Source of the DNA: Alphaproteobacteria bacterium UBA4588
GTDB lineage: Bacteria > Pseudomonadota > Alphaproteobacteria > Rhodobacterales > Rhodobacteraceae
Length of the DNA: 64,000 nt
NCBI GenBank assembly: GCA_905182195.1
Contig: CAJJAW010000002.1
Span: forward strand, 62,001-126,000
Direction of reading: 5' to 3'
The notes beneath the pieces are model-generated. The model was not told where the DNA came from and searched no databases. It saw nothing but the letters and a program-made list of their open reading frames with translations. This document shows, one piece after another, positions 30,660 through 41,823 of the stretch (the stretch's first letter is position 1; the number at the start of each line of letters is the position of its first letter). Both the position numbers and the translations under genes were made by a program.

Positions 30660-30893
30660 ATGTTTACGATTGAGCACGGCTTTGACGCCACTTCGATTAC
30701 CTTGATAGATGATACCACCACGCATCTTTTGGAAGATGTGAACATCAATGCGTTTGAGGATTGCATCACCATTGAACAGTGGGATGCTAATCGAGACCGA
30801 ATGCATAAGGTGACCATTTCAATGAACCAAGCCAGAGACCTGGCCGCTGCATTAGATCTTCCTGAAGGCGTTTACCAACGCTCCGACAAATAG
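30660..30893 (+). CDS. Small conserved acidic protein of unknown function
   Basis: 77 residues, strongly acidic, starting MFTIEHGFDATSITLIDD and ending DLPEGVYQRSDK. It ends 19 bases before the deacetylase-family gene and on the same strand, so the two are probably one operon. I recall similar small proteins beside this gene in roseobacters but know no function. The GAGGA directly abuts the ATG, an unusually short spacing. Confidence 0.7.
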   Translation: MFTIEHGFDATSITLIDDTTTHLLEDVNINAFEDCITIEQWDANRDRMHKVTISMNQARDLAAALDLPEGVYQRSDK

Positions 30894-30912
30894 CTACTGG
30901 AAATAAATTTAT

Positions 30913-32010
30913 ATGGCTACTGGATTTTACTGGGACGAACGATGCTTTTGGTTTTCCGGCGGCAATTATGCTTTTACACAGCCTGTTGGTGGATTGGTCC
31001 AGCCGTTGGCCGCCGGCGGCATACCCGAAAGTCCAGAAACTAAACGTCGGTTGAAAAACTTGATGGATGTCACGGGCCTTACCCAAACACTGACCAGCCA
31101 GAGCGCAGACGAGGCCAGCAGGGAGGCCTTGTTACGGGTCCATCCCAAGGCCTATCTCACAGCCTTTGAAGAGGCTTCAAGGGGCAGCGGTGGGGAGTTG
31201 GGCTTACGGGTACCCTTTGGCCATGGCGGCTACCAGCAAGCGGCCCTATCAACTGGTTTGGCCTGCCGTGCGGTTGCTGACGTTGTGGCTGGGAGGGTCA
31301 CCAACGCCTATGCGCTGTCGCGCCCACCAGGACACCATTGTCTGCCTGATTTTCCCAATGGCTTTTGTTTGCTGGCCAATATCGCCGTGGCAGTACAGGC
31401 CTCGCGGGCGGTACAGCCTACTTTAAAAGTAGCCGTGCTGGACTGGGACGTGCATCATGGAAATGGTACCGAGGCAATCTATCTGGACGACCCAGCCACT
31501 CTAACAATCTCCATTCACCAAGAAAACAACTATCCACTCGATACAGGAGATGCTGAGGTCAGGGGCGCAGACAAAAGCAACATTAATATCCCTTTGCCAC
31601 CTGGGGCAGGCCATGCCACTTACATGCGCGTGATGGACCAAATTGTGCAACCTACCCTGAAAAGATTTCAACCAGATATCATCGTTGTTGCATGTGGCTA
31701 TGATGCTTCTGCAATTGACCCACTCTCGCGCATGATGGCAACAGCAGAAACCTTTGGCACCATAACAGCAGCCGTCAAACGCAGCGCCACCGAACTTTGT
31801 GATGGGCGATTGGTTCTGGTGCATGAAGGTGGGTACTCCGAAGTATATGTGCCGTTCTGCGGACATGCGACAATTGCTGCCTTATCGGGCAGCCCGATCG
31901 TAGCCACAGATCCCTTTGCCAGCGCATTCGCCCAACGCCAACCAACTGAGCGGTTCCAAACCTTTTTGGATGATTGGGTGGATCAGTTGGGGCAATTTCA
32001 TTCCTCTTAA
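30913..32010 (+). CDS. Histone deacetylase-family (acetylpolyamine amidohydrolase-like) protein
   Basis: Zinc hydrolase of 365 residues. Active-site histidines are in RPPGHHC, metal ligands in LDWDVHHGNGTEAI and a later aspartate in ACGYDAS, and the transition-state tyrosine in HEGGYSE. Bacterial members remove acetyl groups from polyamines or other small amides, so polyamine deacetylation is the leading guess. There is no nearby polyamine gene to back it, apart from the unlinked transporter at 55-60 kb. Confidence 0.85.
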   Translation: MATGFYWDERCFWFSGGNYAFTQPVGGLVQPLAAGGIPESPETKRRLKNLMDVTGLTQTLTSQSADEASREALLRVHPKAYLTAFEEASRGSGGELGLRVPFGHGGYQQAALSTGLACRAVADVVAGRVTNAYALSRPPGHHCLPDFPNGFCLLANIAVAVQASRAVQPTLKVAVLDWDVHHGNGTEAIYLDDPATLTISIHQENNYPLDTGDAEVRGADKSNINIPLPPGAGHATYMRVMDQIVQPTLKRFQPDIIVVACGYDASAIDPLSRMMATAETFGTITAAVKRSATELCDGRLVLVHEGGYSEVYVPFCGHATIAALSGSPIVATDPFASAFAQRQPTERFQTFLDDWVDQLGQFHSS

Positions 32011-32085
32011 ACATTGATGGCTAAAATAGTATAATTTTAGGCACAGCCCTTGTGAATCGATGCGCAATATACCAAATCAGTGACT

Positions 32086-32652
32086 ATGACAGATGCATTG
32101 ACTTTTTTAAAAACCCGCCGTTCACGCCCTGCAAAGATTATGACCAGTCCCGTGCCCGGGAAAGAGGCCTTAGAAGCGCTTTTGGTTATGGCCGCTCGCA
32201 CGCCGGATCATGGCAAGCTAGAGCCATGGCGCTTTGTCGTGTTGGAACAAGCCGCCCTGCGCCGGCTGGGCGTGTTGGCCCGATCCATGGCCGAAGCTGC
32301 CGGCACAGACGTGGTGGATGCCACAAAAGCCAGCCATCAGTTTGAAACAGGTGTCTTGGCAGTAGTGGTTGTGGAAAGCCCAAAAGAATGCCTGAAATTC
32401 CCTGAAATTGAGCAAACTTACTCTGCTGGTGCTGTTTGCCTGTCACTCCTGAATGCGGCTTTGGCCAGTGGTTGGGGGGCAAATTGGTTGTCAGGTTGGG
32501 CTTCACATCAACCAAAGTTTTGCATGCAAGGCCTGCAACTGGAGACTCATGAGCGTGTGGCCGGCATCATCCATATAGGCACAGGCCCCGCGCTAATGCC
32601 CGACCGACCACGCCCAGATGTGCCTGCTCTAACCCAATGGAAAAAATCATAA
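32086..32652 (+). CDS. Nitroreductase-family flavoprotein
   Basis: About 188 residues. The N-terminus TRRSRPAKIM and the FMN region ARTPDHGKLEPWRFVV are those of the YdjA branch of nitroreductases, and LNAALASGWGANWLSGW is the second family segment. The ATG at 32086 is chosen over a GTG two codons earlier. No substrate can be assigned. Likely reduces a nitro or quinone compound with NAD(P)H. Confidence 0.85.
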   Translation: MTDALTFLKTRRSRPAKIMTSPVPGKEALEALLVMAARTPDHGKLEPWRFVVLEQAALRRLGVLARSMAEAAGTDVVDATKASHQFETGVLAVVVVESPKECLKFPEIEQTYSAGAVCLSLLNAALASGWGANWLSGWASHQPKFCMQGLQLETHERVAGIIHIGTGPALMPDRPRPDVPALTQWKKS

Positions 32653-32824
32653 TATTTTTGATTTTGTACACTAATTTAATAACCCAAGACTTCGTCACAC
32701 TTTATATTGCAAATTGGTACTAGCCGTAGCACATTTAGCTATAAGGTGTGGATTGGTCTTGATGGCCATACCGCTTCCTGTAAGAATCATAAGTTGTTCG
32801 CCCCTATTCTAGGCGCGGCACTTT

Positions 32825-33118
32825 TCATCCATCAGGTTGAGAGACTTCTGGAGTTGCCATTCGATTGAACCAATCAAAATCACGTACCGAAAATATACCT
32901 CCAACAATACTACCAGCGATGATGACCCAGAGTACAAGCGCCACAGCGGTTGTGAAAAAGAAACGCTTTTTCATCTGAGGGTTTTCTGGGCTCCCTGCAT
33001 GTGTCCCAGGTTCAACTTTCCCCAGATCCCCCTGTGTCTGCAGTCGTAAGGGCAGCACTATAAATAATGTAAGAAACCAAATCACAGCAAAAAGCACAAT
33101 AGCCGATGTAATACCCAT
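32825..33118 (-). CDS. DUF1467-family membrane protein
   Basis: 97 residues with two hydrophobic helices (about 5-25 and 52-75) separated by a short polar stretch. The sequence GITSAIVLFAVIWFLTLFIVLPLR is the recognised DUF1467 start. It ends the mce unit (21 bases after the mce stop, same strand). It is commonly found beside mce in Rhodobacteraceae. Function unknown. Confidence 0.9.
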   Translation of the reverse strand: MGITSAIVLFAVIWFLTLFIVLPLRLQTQGDLGKVEPGTHAGSPENPQMKKRFFFTTAVALVLWVIIAGSIVGGIFSVRDFDWFNRMATPEVSQPDG

Positions 33119-33139
33119 AAATAAATCCTTAAAATTTGT

Positions 33140-33544
33140 TTAGACTTGTTCTAGCTCAATCAAGCAGCCAGTGAAGTCTTTAGGGTGTAAAAAAAGTACA
33201 GGCTTGCCATGGGCGCCAATTTTAGGCTCTCCAGCTCCCAAAACCCGGGCACCCTGGCCCTGCAGTTTATCGCGTGCAGCTAAGATATCATCAACCTCAT
33301 AGCAAATATGATGAATGCCGCCTGATGGGTATTTATCCAAGAATTTTTGAATTGGAGACGACTCTCCCAATGGATATAGTAACTCAATTTTGGTATTTAG
33401 TAGCTCAATAAACACGACTGTAACTCCATGATCCGGCTCATCTTGCGGCAGGCCTACTTTAGCACCCAAGGTCGTCGCATATTGCGCGGCGGCCACCTGT
33501 AAATCAGGAACGGCGATGGCCACGTGGTTCAGGCGTCCAATCAT
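33140..33544 (-). CDS. mce: Methylmalonyl-CoA epimerase
   Basis: VOC-fold enzyme of about 134 residues converting (S)- to (R)-methylmalonyl-CoA. RLNHVAIAVPDL, GGIHHICYEVDDI and the ending VLFLHPKDFTGCLIELEQV carry the metal ligands. The start at 33544 (MIGRLNHV) has a GGAAGAG site; the longer frame to 33568 does not. It cooperates with the MeaB-guarded mutase. Confidence 0.95.
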   Translation of the reverse strand: MIGRLNHVAIAVPDLQVAAAQYATTLGAKVGLPQDEPDHGVTVVFIELLNTKIELLYPLGESSPIQKFLDKYPSGGIHHICYEVDDILAARDKLQGQGARVLGAGEPKIGAHGKPVLFLHPKDFTGCLIELEQV

Positions 33545-33639
33545 AATCTCTTCCCTTTTATCTTTCAATGCGGTGCAATCAAAGTTTTCTTTTTCAAACA
33601 GTTAAGGTTTTGGAAATAAGAGCACGGAACCCCGGACTA

Positions 33640-35415
33640 TTAATCTGGCAAAATAACCCGCAATGACAGTTCCCGCAGCTGCTCGTTCATCGGCTCTGAC
33701 GGTGCATCCATCATCAAATCTTCAGCACGTTGGTTCATAGGAAACATGATCACCTCGCGGATATTCGCCTCGTCTGCCAACAGCATTACAATCCGGTCAA
33801 TGCCAGCAGCACAACCACCATGGGGCGGTGCACCATATTGAAATGCGTTGACCATACCGCCAAATCGTTTTTCAACTTCTTCTTTGCCATATCCAGCAAT
33901 CTCAAAAGCTTTGAACATGATTTCTGGGCTATGGTTTCGGATAGCCCCACTTAGCAGTTCATAGCCATTACATGCTAAATCGTATTGATAACCTAAGACT
34001 TTAAGCGGATCACCTTGTAGTGCGTCCATCCCACCCTGCGGCATTGAGAAAGGGTTATGCTCGAAGTCAATTTTTCCAGTTGCCTCGTCCTTTTCATAGA
34101 TCGGGAAATCCACAATCCATGCAAATGCGAAGCGGTCTTTGTCGGTTAAGCCAAGCTCATCTCCAATTGCAATTCGCGCACGCCCAGCTACAGTTTCAAA
34201 AGCTTTTGGTTTGCCGCCAAGGAAGAAAGCCGCGTCTCCTACGCCAAGGCCCAACTGCTTGCGAATGGCTTCAGTGCGCTCAGGACCTATGTTTTTAGCC
34301 ACTGGCCCAGCAGCTTCCATGCCTTCACCTTGGTCACGCCAGAAGATGTAACCCATGCCGGGCAGACCTTCTTTTTGTGCAAATGCATTCATTCGATCAC
34401 AAAATTTACGGCTGCCACCCGTTGGCGCTGGAATGGCGCGAATTTCCGTACCATCTTGTTCCAGAAGTTTCGCAAAAATTGCAAAACCAGAACCTAGGAA
34501 ATGATCCGAAACAATTTGCATTTTGATAGGATTGCGCAGATCTGGTTTGTCACTGCCGTACCAAAGAGCAGAATCACGGTAGCTGATTTGCTCCCAAGTC
34601 TGGTCAACCTTACGGCCACCACCAAACTCTTCGAACACACCTGCCAAAACAGGTTGGATCGTATCAAATATATCCTGCTGTTCCACAAAAGACATCTCCA
34701 AATCAAGCTGATAAAAATCTGTTGGCGACCGGTCGGCACGTGGATCTTCATCTCGGAAACATGGCGCAATCTGGAAGTATTTGTCATAACCTGAAACCAT
34801 GATCAGCTGTTTAAACTGCTGTGGGGCTTGCGGCAGAGCATAGAACCGACCCGGGTGCAGGCGCGAAGGCACTAAAAAGTCACGTGCGCCTTCTGGGCTG
34901 GACGCCGTGATGATCGGTGTTTGAAACTCTCGGAAATCGTTGGCCCACATGCGTTTACGCATGGATGCTACCACATCCGAACGCAGCTTCATATTATTTT
35001 GCAACTTTTCGCGGCGCAGATCAAGATATCGATACTTTAGGCGAGTTTCTTCAGGGTATTCTTGATCCCCAAATACCATGAGCGGTAGCTCTTCCGAGGC
35101 GCCCAGAACTTCTAGATCACGGATAAAAACCTCGATTTCGCCAGTTGGAATTTTTGGGTTTACCAGTGCGATATCCCGGGCTTTTACAGTGCCATCAATT
35201 CGGATGCACCATTCACTACGCAGCTTTTCCACATCCTTAAAAACGGGGCTATCGGGATCGCATAAAACTTGTGTGATGCCATAGTGGTCACGGAGATCGA
35301 TAAACAGCAAGCCACCATGATCGCGGACTCGATGCACCCACCCAGAAAGGCGGACGGCATCACCAACATTGTCTTTGTTGAGTTCGGCACAAGTGTGGCT
35401 ACGGTAAGCGTGCAT
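33640..35415 (-). CDS. aspS: Aspartyl-tRNA synthetase
   Basis: Class II synthetase of 591 residues. The N-terminal OB-fold opens [22 protein letters not shown], motif 2 is [19 protein letters not shown], and motif 3 is [21 protein letters not shown]. The bacterial insertion domain is present. Roseobacters have the non-discriminating or discriminating type; the sequence alone does not decide here. A ribosome site (AAGGAG) sits eight bases upstream. Confidence 0.96.
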   Translation of the reverse strand: MHAYRSHTCAELNKDNVGDAVRLSGWVHRVRDHGGLLFIDLRDHYGITQVLCDPDSPVFKDVEKLRSEWCIRIDGTVKARDIALVNPKIPTGEIEVFIRDLEVLGASEELPLMVFGDQEYPEETRLKYRYLDLRREKLQNNMKLRSDVVASMRKRMWANDFREFQTPIITASSPEGARDFLVPSRLHPGRFYALPQAPQQFKQLIMVSGYDKYFQIAPCFRDEDPRADRSPTDFYQLDLEMSFVEQQDIFDTIQPVLAGVFEEFGGGRKVDQTWEQISYRDSALWYGSDKPDLRNPIKMQIVSDHFLGSGFAIFAKLLEQDGTEIRAIPAPTGGSRKFCDRMNAFAQKEGLPGMGYIFWRDQGEGMEAAGPVAKNIGPERTEAIRKQLGLGVGDAAFFLGGKPKAFETVAGRARIAIGDELGLTDKDRFAFAWIVDFPIYEKDEATGKIDFEHNPFSMPQGGMDALQGDPLKVLGYQYDLACNGYELLSGAIRNHSPEIMFKAFEIAGYGKEEVEKRFGGMVNAFQYGAPPHGGCAAGIDRIVMLLADEANIREVIMFPMNQRAEDLMMDAPSEPMNEQLRELSLRVILPD

Positions 35416-35932
35416 ATTCAGGCTCCTTCAAGCGGTCGCGTTGATACATCCCGACAAGGGCATAAAGTCAAGCTAGTCCGCTGCTTTCAGCCCGGCTTAC
35501 TTTTAAAAGTAGGCGCTGATAGCGTGATTAAGTATCAAATAGCGTATAGTTAGCCATTTTGCCCGTGGCTTCAATGATACCCTCGGAATATTCTCAAATA
35601 AGAATTGCAAAACGGCGTGCCGTCTAAGTATGATTTCCAACCTTTAAAAGTGCCAAAATATAAATAACCTAACTAAAAATTAACTATGGATATTCTTATT
35701 CTTATAACGCGCGGCTAAAAGTTTGAAATTGGAGGTTTTAGGGCTCCAAATTTATTAGTTACTCTAGGATGAAACTGAGCTGTCCTTGCCATAACCTTTC
35801 TTCCGTTACCCTACCTAAAAGTGTCAATTTATAAGGCAATTTGCATCGTGAAATCAAGAATGCCTCTTGCGCCCCAGACCTCTTTGCCTATAAAGCAGGA
35901 CAGTTTGCGCGCCGTCGATGAAGGACATTTTC
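35416..35932. other. aspS-carB divergent intergenic region with an AT-rich palindrome
   Basis: 517 bases with no gene. Leaders and promoters for both flanking genes must lie here. The most striking element is TACTTTTAAAAGTA at 35498-35511, a perfect 14-base palindrome extended to 20 bases with mismatches (35495-35514), 83 bases before aspS. Nothing resembling a pyrimidine or arginine-responsive RNA leader is obvious upstream of carB. Confidence 0.45.
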
Positions 35933-38900
35933 ATGCCGAAGAGAACTGACATAAATTCCATTATGATTATTGGGGCGGGGCCAATTATTATTGGTCAAGC
36001 ATGTGAGTTTGACTACTCAGGCGCTCAGGCCTGCAAGGCGCTGCGTGAAGAGGGATACCGGGTTATATTGGTAAACTCAAATCCGGCCACAATCATGACT
36101 GATCCTGATATGGCTGATGCGACATACATAGAGCCAATCACACCAGAGACTGTGGCCAAAATTATTGAGATAGAGCGCCCAGATGCGCTATTGCCCACGA
36201 TGGGCGGCCAGACAGGTTTGAACACATCCCTTGCCCTTGAAGAAATGGGCGTTTTGGAAAAATTCGGTGTGGAAATGATTGGCGCAAAACGCCCAGCCAT
36301 TGAAATGGCAGAGGATCGGAAACTCTTCCGCGAAGCTATGGACAGAATTGGATTGGAAAATCCACGAGCTACTATCGCAGAAACGATAGGAGAATGCATG
36401 GCAGCTCTTGATGATATTGGCCTACCCGCAATTATCCGCCCTGCTTATACTCTGGGCGGAACCGGAGGCGGCGTTGCTTACAACCGTGAAGATTATGAAC
36501 ACTTCTGCAAAACGGGCCTAGATGCTTCACCGGTTAGCCAGATTTTGATTGATGAAAGTCTTCTTGGCTGGAAAGAATTCGAAATGGAAGTGGTTCGCGA
36601 CAGTGCAGACAACGCCATCATCGTTTGCTCCATCGAGAATATTGACCCCATGGGCGTGCACACAGGCGACAGTATCACAGTGGCTCCAGCTCTGACACTG
36701 ACCGACAAAGAATACCAAATAATGCGTAACGCTAGCATAGCTGTACTGCGCGAAATCGGTGTTGAGACTGGTGGATCTAACGTACAATGGGCTGTGAACC
36801 CTGAAGATGGTCGTATGGTAGTCATCGAGATGAACCCACGGGTATCTCGCTCTTCGGCTTTGGCATCCAAAGCAACAGGCTTTCCAATCGCCAAGATTGC
36901 AGCAAAATTGGCCGTAGGCTACACCCTTGATGAGCTGGACAACGACATAACTAAAGTCACCCCTGCCAGCTTTGAACCTTCAATTGACTATGTGGTTACT
37001 AAAATTCCCCGTTTTGCCTTCGAAAAATTTCCAGGTTCCCCAGCAGTGTTGTCCACTGCAATGAAATCCGTTGGTGAAGCTATGGCTATTGGCCGCAGCT
37101 TCCATGAATCAGTGCAAAAAGCACTGGCATCTATGGAAACGGGTCTTACCGGTTTTGACGAAGTCGACATTGATGGTATGCCAACTCAGGATCAAATGGT
37201 TCTACGTGATGGCATTTTGATTGGCCAGACGCCAGATATCCAAGCCGTGATCGATAAAGCCCTCACTCGCGAGCTAGCCATTCAATCACCTGACCGTATG
37301 CGCGTCACTGGCCATGCCATGCGATTCGGATTTTCAGATAATGAAATCCACGAAATTACCAGCTTTGATCCATGGTTCCTAGCCCGTATTCGCGAGATTA
37401 TAGAGACCGAAACTATCATTAAAGCCAATGGGATTCCTGAAGACGAGCTAGGAATTCGTCGCCTCAAAATGATGGGATTTTCGGATGGACGCTTGGCAAT
37501 TCTGACGGGCCGAACAGAGAAAGATATACGGAATACTCGCAAAAAACTTGGGGTTGTGGCCGTATTCAAACGCATCGACACCTGTGCTGCGGAATTCGAA
37601 GCCCAAACTCCCTATATGTATTCCACCTATGAGGCCCCCGCGATGGGCTTTAGCGAATGTGAAGCCCAGCCTTCTGATCGCAAGAAAGTTGTTATTTTGG
37701 GCGGTGGTCCAAACCGGATTGGCCAAGGCATCGAATTTGATTATTGCTGCTGCCACGCCTGCTATTCGCTTACCGAACAAGGCTACGAAACCATCATGAT
37801 CAACTGTAATCCCGAAACAGTGAGTACCGATTATGATACCTCAGATCGCCTCTACTTTGAGCCTTTAACTTATGAGCATGTGATGGAAATCCTACGTGTT
37901 GAGCAAGAAAATGGGACCCTTCATGGGGTGATTGTACAGTTTGGTGGCCAAACTCCATTGAAATTGGCCAATGCGCTCGAAGAAGCTGGCATTCCTATCT
38001 TAGGCACCACTCCAGATGCGATTGACCTGGCTGAGGACCGGGAGCGCTTTCAGGAATTGGTCACTCATCTGGGCTTAAAACAGCCACACAATGGCATTGC
38101 ACACTCCGATGCAGAAGCCTTGGAAATTGCGGCAGGGATTGGCTTCCCACTAGTAATCCGCCCCTCCTATGTTTTGGGTGGACGGGCCATGGAGATTGTC
38201 CGCGACCAGTCTAATCTCGAGCGCTATATTTCTGAGGCAGTGGTTGTGTCCGGCGACAGCCCCGTATTGCTTGATAGCTATTTATCAGGTGCGGTTGAAA
38301 TTGATGTGGACGCACTTTGCGATGGAAGCTTAGTACACGTGGCTGGAATTATGCAACATATTGAGGAAGCCGGTGTCCATTCCGGCGATAGCGCCTGCTC
38401 CTTACCACCCTACTCTTTGCCACAAGACATCATCATTGAATTAAAACGGCAAACTGAGGCATTAGCCCTAGCCTTGAATGTTGTTGGCCTGATGAATATC
38501 CAATTCGCAGTTAAAAATGGCGAAATTTACCTTATCGAAGTGAACCCCCGTGCCAGCCGCACCGTGCCGTTCGTCGCCAAAGCAGTTCGCAGCCCGATTG
38601 CAGCAATTGCGGCACGTGTGATGGCTGGTGAACCCCTGAGTAACTTCAACTTGATCGACCCCGCCAGTATCAAGGGATTTGCAGTTAAAGAGGCCGTATT
38701 GCCCTTCGCACGCTTTCCAGGGGTTGATACGCTTCTGGGCCCTGAAATGCGCTCAACGGGTGAAGTCATGGGGTTTGACAGCAAGTTCCACCGCGCCTTT
38801 TATAAAGCCCAACTTGGCGCAGGCACGGAGTTGCCAATCTCTGGCAAAGTTTTCCTATCTATAAAAGCCGAGGACAAGGGACCAATGCTTCTGGAGGCAG

Positions 38901-39229
38901 CATCTTGTCTTCTGGAAATGGGTTTTACCTTAATAGCCACACGCGGAACAGCAGCATTTTTAGCCGATGCTGGTATCAGCAGCTCCATTGTAAATAAGGT
39001 ATATGAGGGCCGCCCAAATATTGTAGATCAAATCAAAGATGGTGATATTGCGCTGATCCTCAACACCACAGCAGGCGCTCAAGCCGTGGAAGACAGCCGC
39101 AGCATGCGCGCCTCAGCCTTGATGGATGGAATTCCATATTACACCACCCTCGCTGCAAGCCACGCCGCAGCCTTTGCTATCAAAGCCCATGCAGAGGGCG
39201 ATGTCGGCGTAAAATCGTTGCAAGAGTAG
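35933..39229 (+). CDS. carB: Carbamoyl-phosphate synthase large subunit
   Basis: ATP-grasp synthetase of about 1098 residues making carbamoyl phosphate for arginine and pyrimidines. The two halves are both intact: the first around [22 protein letters not shown], the second around [20 protein letters not shown]. The C-terminal MGS-like allosteric domain ends with [13 protein letters not shown]. The start MPKRTDINS (35933) has AAGGA upstream. The small subunit gene is not in the window. Confidence 0.96.
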   Translation: MPKRTDINSIMIIGAGPIIIGQACEFDYSGAQACKALREEGYRVILVNSNPATIMTDPDMADATYIEPITPETVAKIIEIERPDALLPTMGGQTGLNTSLALEEMGVLEKFGVEMIGAKRPAIEMAEDRKLFREAMDRIGLENPRATIAETIGECMAALDDIGLPAIIRPAYTLGGTGGGVAYNREDYEHFCKTGLDASPVSQILIDESLLGWKEFEMEVVRDSADNAIIVCSIENIDPMGVHTGDSITVAPALTLTDKEYQIMRNASIAVLREIGVETGGSNVQWAVNPEDGRMVVIEMNPRVSRSSALASKATGFPIAKIAAKLAVGYTLDELDNDITKVTPASFEPSIDYVVTKIPRFAFEKFPGSPAVLSTAMKSVGEAMAIGRSFHESVQKALASMETGLTGFDEVDIDGMPTQDQMVLRDGILIGQTPDIQAVIDKALTRELAIQSPDRMRVTGHAMRFGFSDNEIHEITSFDPWFLARIREIIETETIIKANGIPEDELGIRRLKMMGFSDGRLAILTGRTEKDIRNTRKKLGVVAVFKRIDTCAAEFEAQTPYMYSTYEAPAMGFSECEAQPSDRKKVVILGGGPNRIGQGIEFDYCCCHACYSLTEQGYETIMINCNPETVSTDYDTSDRLYFEPLTYEHVMEILRVEQENGTLHGVIVQFGGQTPLKLANALEEAGIPILGTTPDAIDLAEDRERFQELVTHLGLKQPHNGIAHSDAEALEIAAGIGFPLVIRPSYVLGGRAMEIVRDQSNLERYISEAVVVSGDSPVLLDSYLSGAVEIDVDALCDGSLVHVAGIMQHIEEAGVHSGDSACSLPPYSLPQDIIIELKRQTEALALALNVVGLMNIQFAVKNGEIYLIEVNPRASRTVPFVAKAVRSPIAAIAARVMAGEPLSNFNLIDPASIKGFAVKEAVLPFARFPGVDTLLGPEMRSTGEVMGFDSKFHRAFYKAQLGAGTELPISGKVFLSIKAEDKGPMLLEAASCLLEMGFTLIATRGTAAFLADAGISSSIVNKVYEGRPNIVDQIKDGDIALILNTTAGAQAVEDSRSMRASALMDGIPYYTTLAASHAAAFAIKAHAEGDVGVKSLQE

Positions 39230-39278
39230 TACATCCCACAATGGGATAAAGCAAAAAACTTTGGTTTAAGGTGGGAAT

Positions 39279-39995
39279 TTACATTTTTTTAAGCGATACG
39301 CGCTTATGAAGTTCGTCTGCGCTCTCGACTCTTTCTGAATAACGATCCACCAGCATCGCTTTGTGGCCACGCGTCATTACGGTGAAGCGTGCCAGCTCCT
39401 CCATGACATCAACAATGCGGTTGTAAAATGAAGACGGTTTCATCCGGCCATTCTCAAATTCCAGCCAAGCCTTTGGGAGAGAGCTTTGATTAGGGATTGT
39501 GATCATCCGCATCCAACGGCCCAAAATCCGCATTTGGTTGACCGTATTAAACGATTGTGATCCACCAGAAACTTGCATCAGGGCCAGGGTTTTCCCTTGC
39601 GTCAGCCGCATACCACCGATGGCCGACAGGGGTATCCAATCAATTTGAGTTTTCAAAATACCAGTCATAGCACCATGCCGTTCGGGACTAGACCAGACCA
39701 TGCCCTCACTCCAGAGCGCCAGTTCTCGTAATTCTTGCACTTTAGGGTGGTTGTCTTGCATCTCATCTGGCAGAGGCAAACTCGCAGGGTCAAAAATTTT
39801 GGTCTCACAGCCCAAGGCTCGCAACACTCGACCACCCTCTTCTGCCGCAGCGCGCGAATAACTTTGTGGTCGCAGAGACCCATAAAGCAACAAAATTCGC
39901 GGTGGATGCCCATCATCTTCAGAGCTCGCTAGCTCTTTAAAATCAATTGGGCACAGCAGATTGGGATCATAAAGTGGTTGGTCCTCAATAATCAT
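39279..39995 (-). CDS. arsH: ArsH-type NADPH-dependent FMN reductase
   Basis: Flavodoxin-fold protein of 238 residues: [19 protein letters not shown] binds FMN phosphate, and [12 protein letters not shown] with [16 protein letters not shown] are ArsH hallmarks. ArsH oxidises trivalent organoarsenicals or reduces quinones. No other ars gene is adjacent, so an arsenic role is only suggested by family. Confidence 0.88.
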   Translation of the reverse strand: MIIEDQPLYDPNLLCPIDFKELASSEDDGHPPRILLLYGSLRPQSYSRAAAEEGGRVLRALGCETKIFDPASLPLPDEMQDNHPKVQELRELALWSEGMVWSSPERHGAMTGILKTQIDWIPLSAIGGMRLTQGKTLALMQVSGGSQSFNTVNQMRILGRWMRMITIPNQSSLPKAWLEFENGRMKPSSFYNRIVDVMEELARFTVMTRGHKAMLVDRYSERVESADELHKRVSLKKM

Positions 39996-40217
39996 TTTTT
40001 CCTCTCAAGGCCATAGCTATGAAATCTGCTACACGGCTAACAACTTCTCAGCATCATTATCAGAAATAACACCCGCAACAACATAGCTATGATGAAGTAA
40101 CTTATACTCAGCAATCTCCAAACACGGATCCTAAACGGTTAGGGGGCTTTAGTATTAGAGAGACCACAAACTATGCCTGGCTCTTGCATCGTTCACAGGC
40201 TCAGGGCACATAGCCCC

Positions 40218-40820
40218 ATGGCTAAGCTTTATTTCAATTACTCGACCATGAATGCTGGCAAATCAACTTTGCTGCTACAAGCTGCACACAACTATCGTGA
40301 GCGGGGCATGCAAACCTACCTTATGACCGCTCAAATGGACACACGTGCCGGTCAAGGTAAGATTGCCTCCCGCATTGGAATTGAAGAAGAAGCCGACACG
40401 TTCAACCCGCATGAGGATATGTTTGAGAAGGTAAAGGCGCGACTTGATCTAGGCCCTCTTGCTTGCATTTTTATCGATGAGGCTCAGTTTCTAACCAAAG
40501 ATCAAGTCTGGGCGCTGGCCCGCGCTGTTGATGATTTAGGAATTCCAATCATGTGTTATGGTCTGCGAGTGGATTTCATGGGCGAATTGTTCCCCGGATC
40601 CGCCACACTTTTGGCCCTTGCTGATGAGATGCGTGAAGTGCGAACCATCTGCCATTGTGGAAAGAAAGCCACCATGGTTGTAAGATTTGATAGCACTGGG
40701 AAGGCCGTCACAGCTGGAGATCAAGTACAGATTGGCGGCAATGAAACCTACCTATCCCTCTGTCGCAGACATTACCGCGATGCTTTTAAGGATGACACAA
40801 CACCCGAGCTGCCGATCTAA
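40218..40820 (+). CDS. tdk: Thymidine kinase
   Basis: Salvage kinase of about 200 residues. The P-loop MNAGKST starts near residue 11, Walker B is CIFIDEAQF, and the zinc-binding cysteines are in ICHCGKKA and the later LCRRHY. The ATG at 40218 gives the normal MAKLYFNYSTMNAGKST; an upstream ATG at 40173 would add an atypical lead. It complements the deoA/cdd operon. Confidence 0.94.
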   Translation: MAKLYFNYSTMNAGKSTLLLQAAHNYRERGMQTYLMTAQMDTRAGQGKIASRIGIEEEADTFNPHEDMFEKVKARLDLGPLACIFIDEAQFLTKDQVWALARAVDDLGIPIMCYGLRVDFMGELFPGSATLLALADEMREVRTICHCGKKATMVVRFDSTGKAVTAGDQVQIGGNETYLSLCRRHYRDAFKDDTTPELPI

Positions 40821-40950
40821 ATTGAAGACCTGACCACAGCCATATTTTTAGCTACCCGTGTTCAATCTTTTAGCGCCCAGCATCCTCCCAGAACGCAGTA
40901 CACACAAAAGAGACAAAGCCCCCCTTTGGCACCTTATCAAAAGCACCTAA

Positions 40951-41823
40951 TCAGCGCTTGCCATAGTAAAGACCCACCACATGCTCCGCCTCTGCAAAGA
41001 ACAGCCAGCGTTGGGCAAAGGTACCAATTGCATGCAACAACACCGCAAAAATCACCATAAGGGCCGTACCTGAGATCATAAGCAAGCCCAGAGGCATAAG
41101 AATCATCAGCGCAAAGGAGATCAACCGCAGCTTCACCGCATGTTTACGCCCAACCTTATGTACCATTTCTTTAAGAAGATAGTTATTGCCAGTATGTGGC
41201 GGCTCGAAAGCTCGCACGATACCACGCACCCCAAGACCGGTAGCGGTGCCAATATCAGTACCACGGCTCTCAAAGCGGCCATCCCCCGACAGCCAGGCCG
41301 CAAGTTGCAACGCACCCGCAAGCGCCAGCAGGATCATGGAAGGCAAAATTTGCGCCGCCAGTAATCCACCACCACTCAAAGACAGTAGCAAAAACAGAGC
41401 GGGCGTACTCCAATGATTCCAGCGTGGTACAGTTTTGAGCTGCGCATAGATCATCGAGGTAGCAAAAACGGTAAGAACCGCCAGGATTGCGCCGAGATAG
41501 CCCAAAACTTGCCAATTGGCTTCCAGGAAAATTTTTCCAATGGCAAACAGTCCCAAAACGGCCAAAGCCGCCACCGCGAGACAGCCCTCACGGCTCAACC
41601 AACTACTACGCCATTGAGAGAACGCCATCAAAAACCGCTGTGGGTTTCCAAGATGAAATGTTGAGGCCAAAAGCCCACCACCCGCCAAACTAAAGCCTAG
41701 GGCGTAATGCCAAAATGCCACCCAGCCGCGTACCTCCGGCAGACCAATTCCCAGCCAGGTGAGCAATCCGAAACCAAGCCCCGAGGCAACAGTGAATACA
41801 ATTACAGAACCAGCAGGATGCAT
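40951..41823 (-). CDS. soeC: Sulfite dehydrogenase membrane anchor subunit
   Basis: DmsC/NrfD-like membrane protein of 290 residues with about eight helices, starting MHPAGSVIVFTVASGLGFGLL. Anchors the catalytic dimer and passes electrons to quinone. The ATG overlaps the soeB stop by one base (TGATG). By similarity alone it could be a DMSO reductase anchor. Placement behind xsc-pta and the cytoplasmic molybdo-subunit supports SoeC. Confidence 0.8.
   Translation of the reverse strand: MHPAGSVIVFTVASGLGFGLLTWLGIGLPEVRGWVAFWHYALGFSLAGGGLLASTFHLGNPQRFLMAFSQWRSSWLSREGCLAVAALAVLGLFAIGKIFLEANWQVLGYLGAILAVLTVFATSMIYAQLKTVPRWNHWSTPALFLLLSLSGGGLLAAQILPSMILLALAGALQLAAWLSGDGRFESRGTDIGTATGLGVRGIVRAFEPPHTGNNYLLKEMVHKVGRKHAVKLRLISFALMILMPLGLLMISGTALMVIFAVLLHAIGTFAQRWLFFAEAEHVVGLYYGKR

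Noticed and set aside
40029-40130. Minus-strand stretch EIAEYKLLHHSYVVAGVISD upstream of arsH, possible gene remnant.
   Set aside because: Only about 34 codons, no start and no recognisable family.
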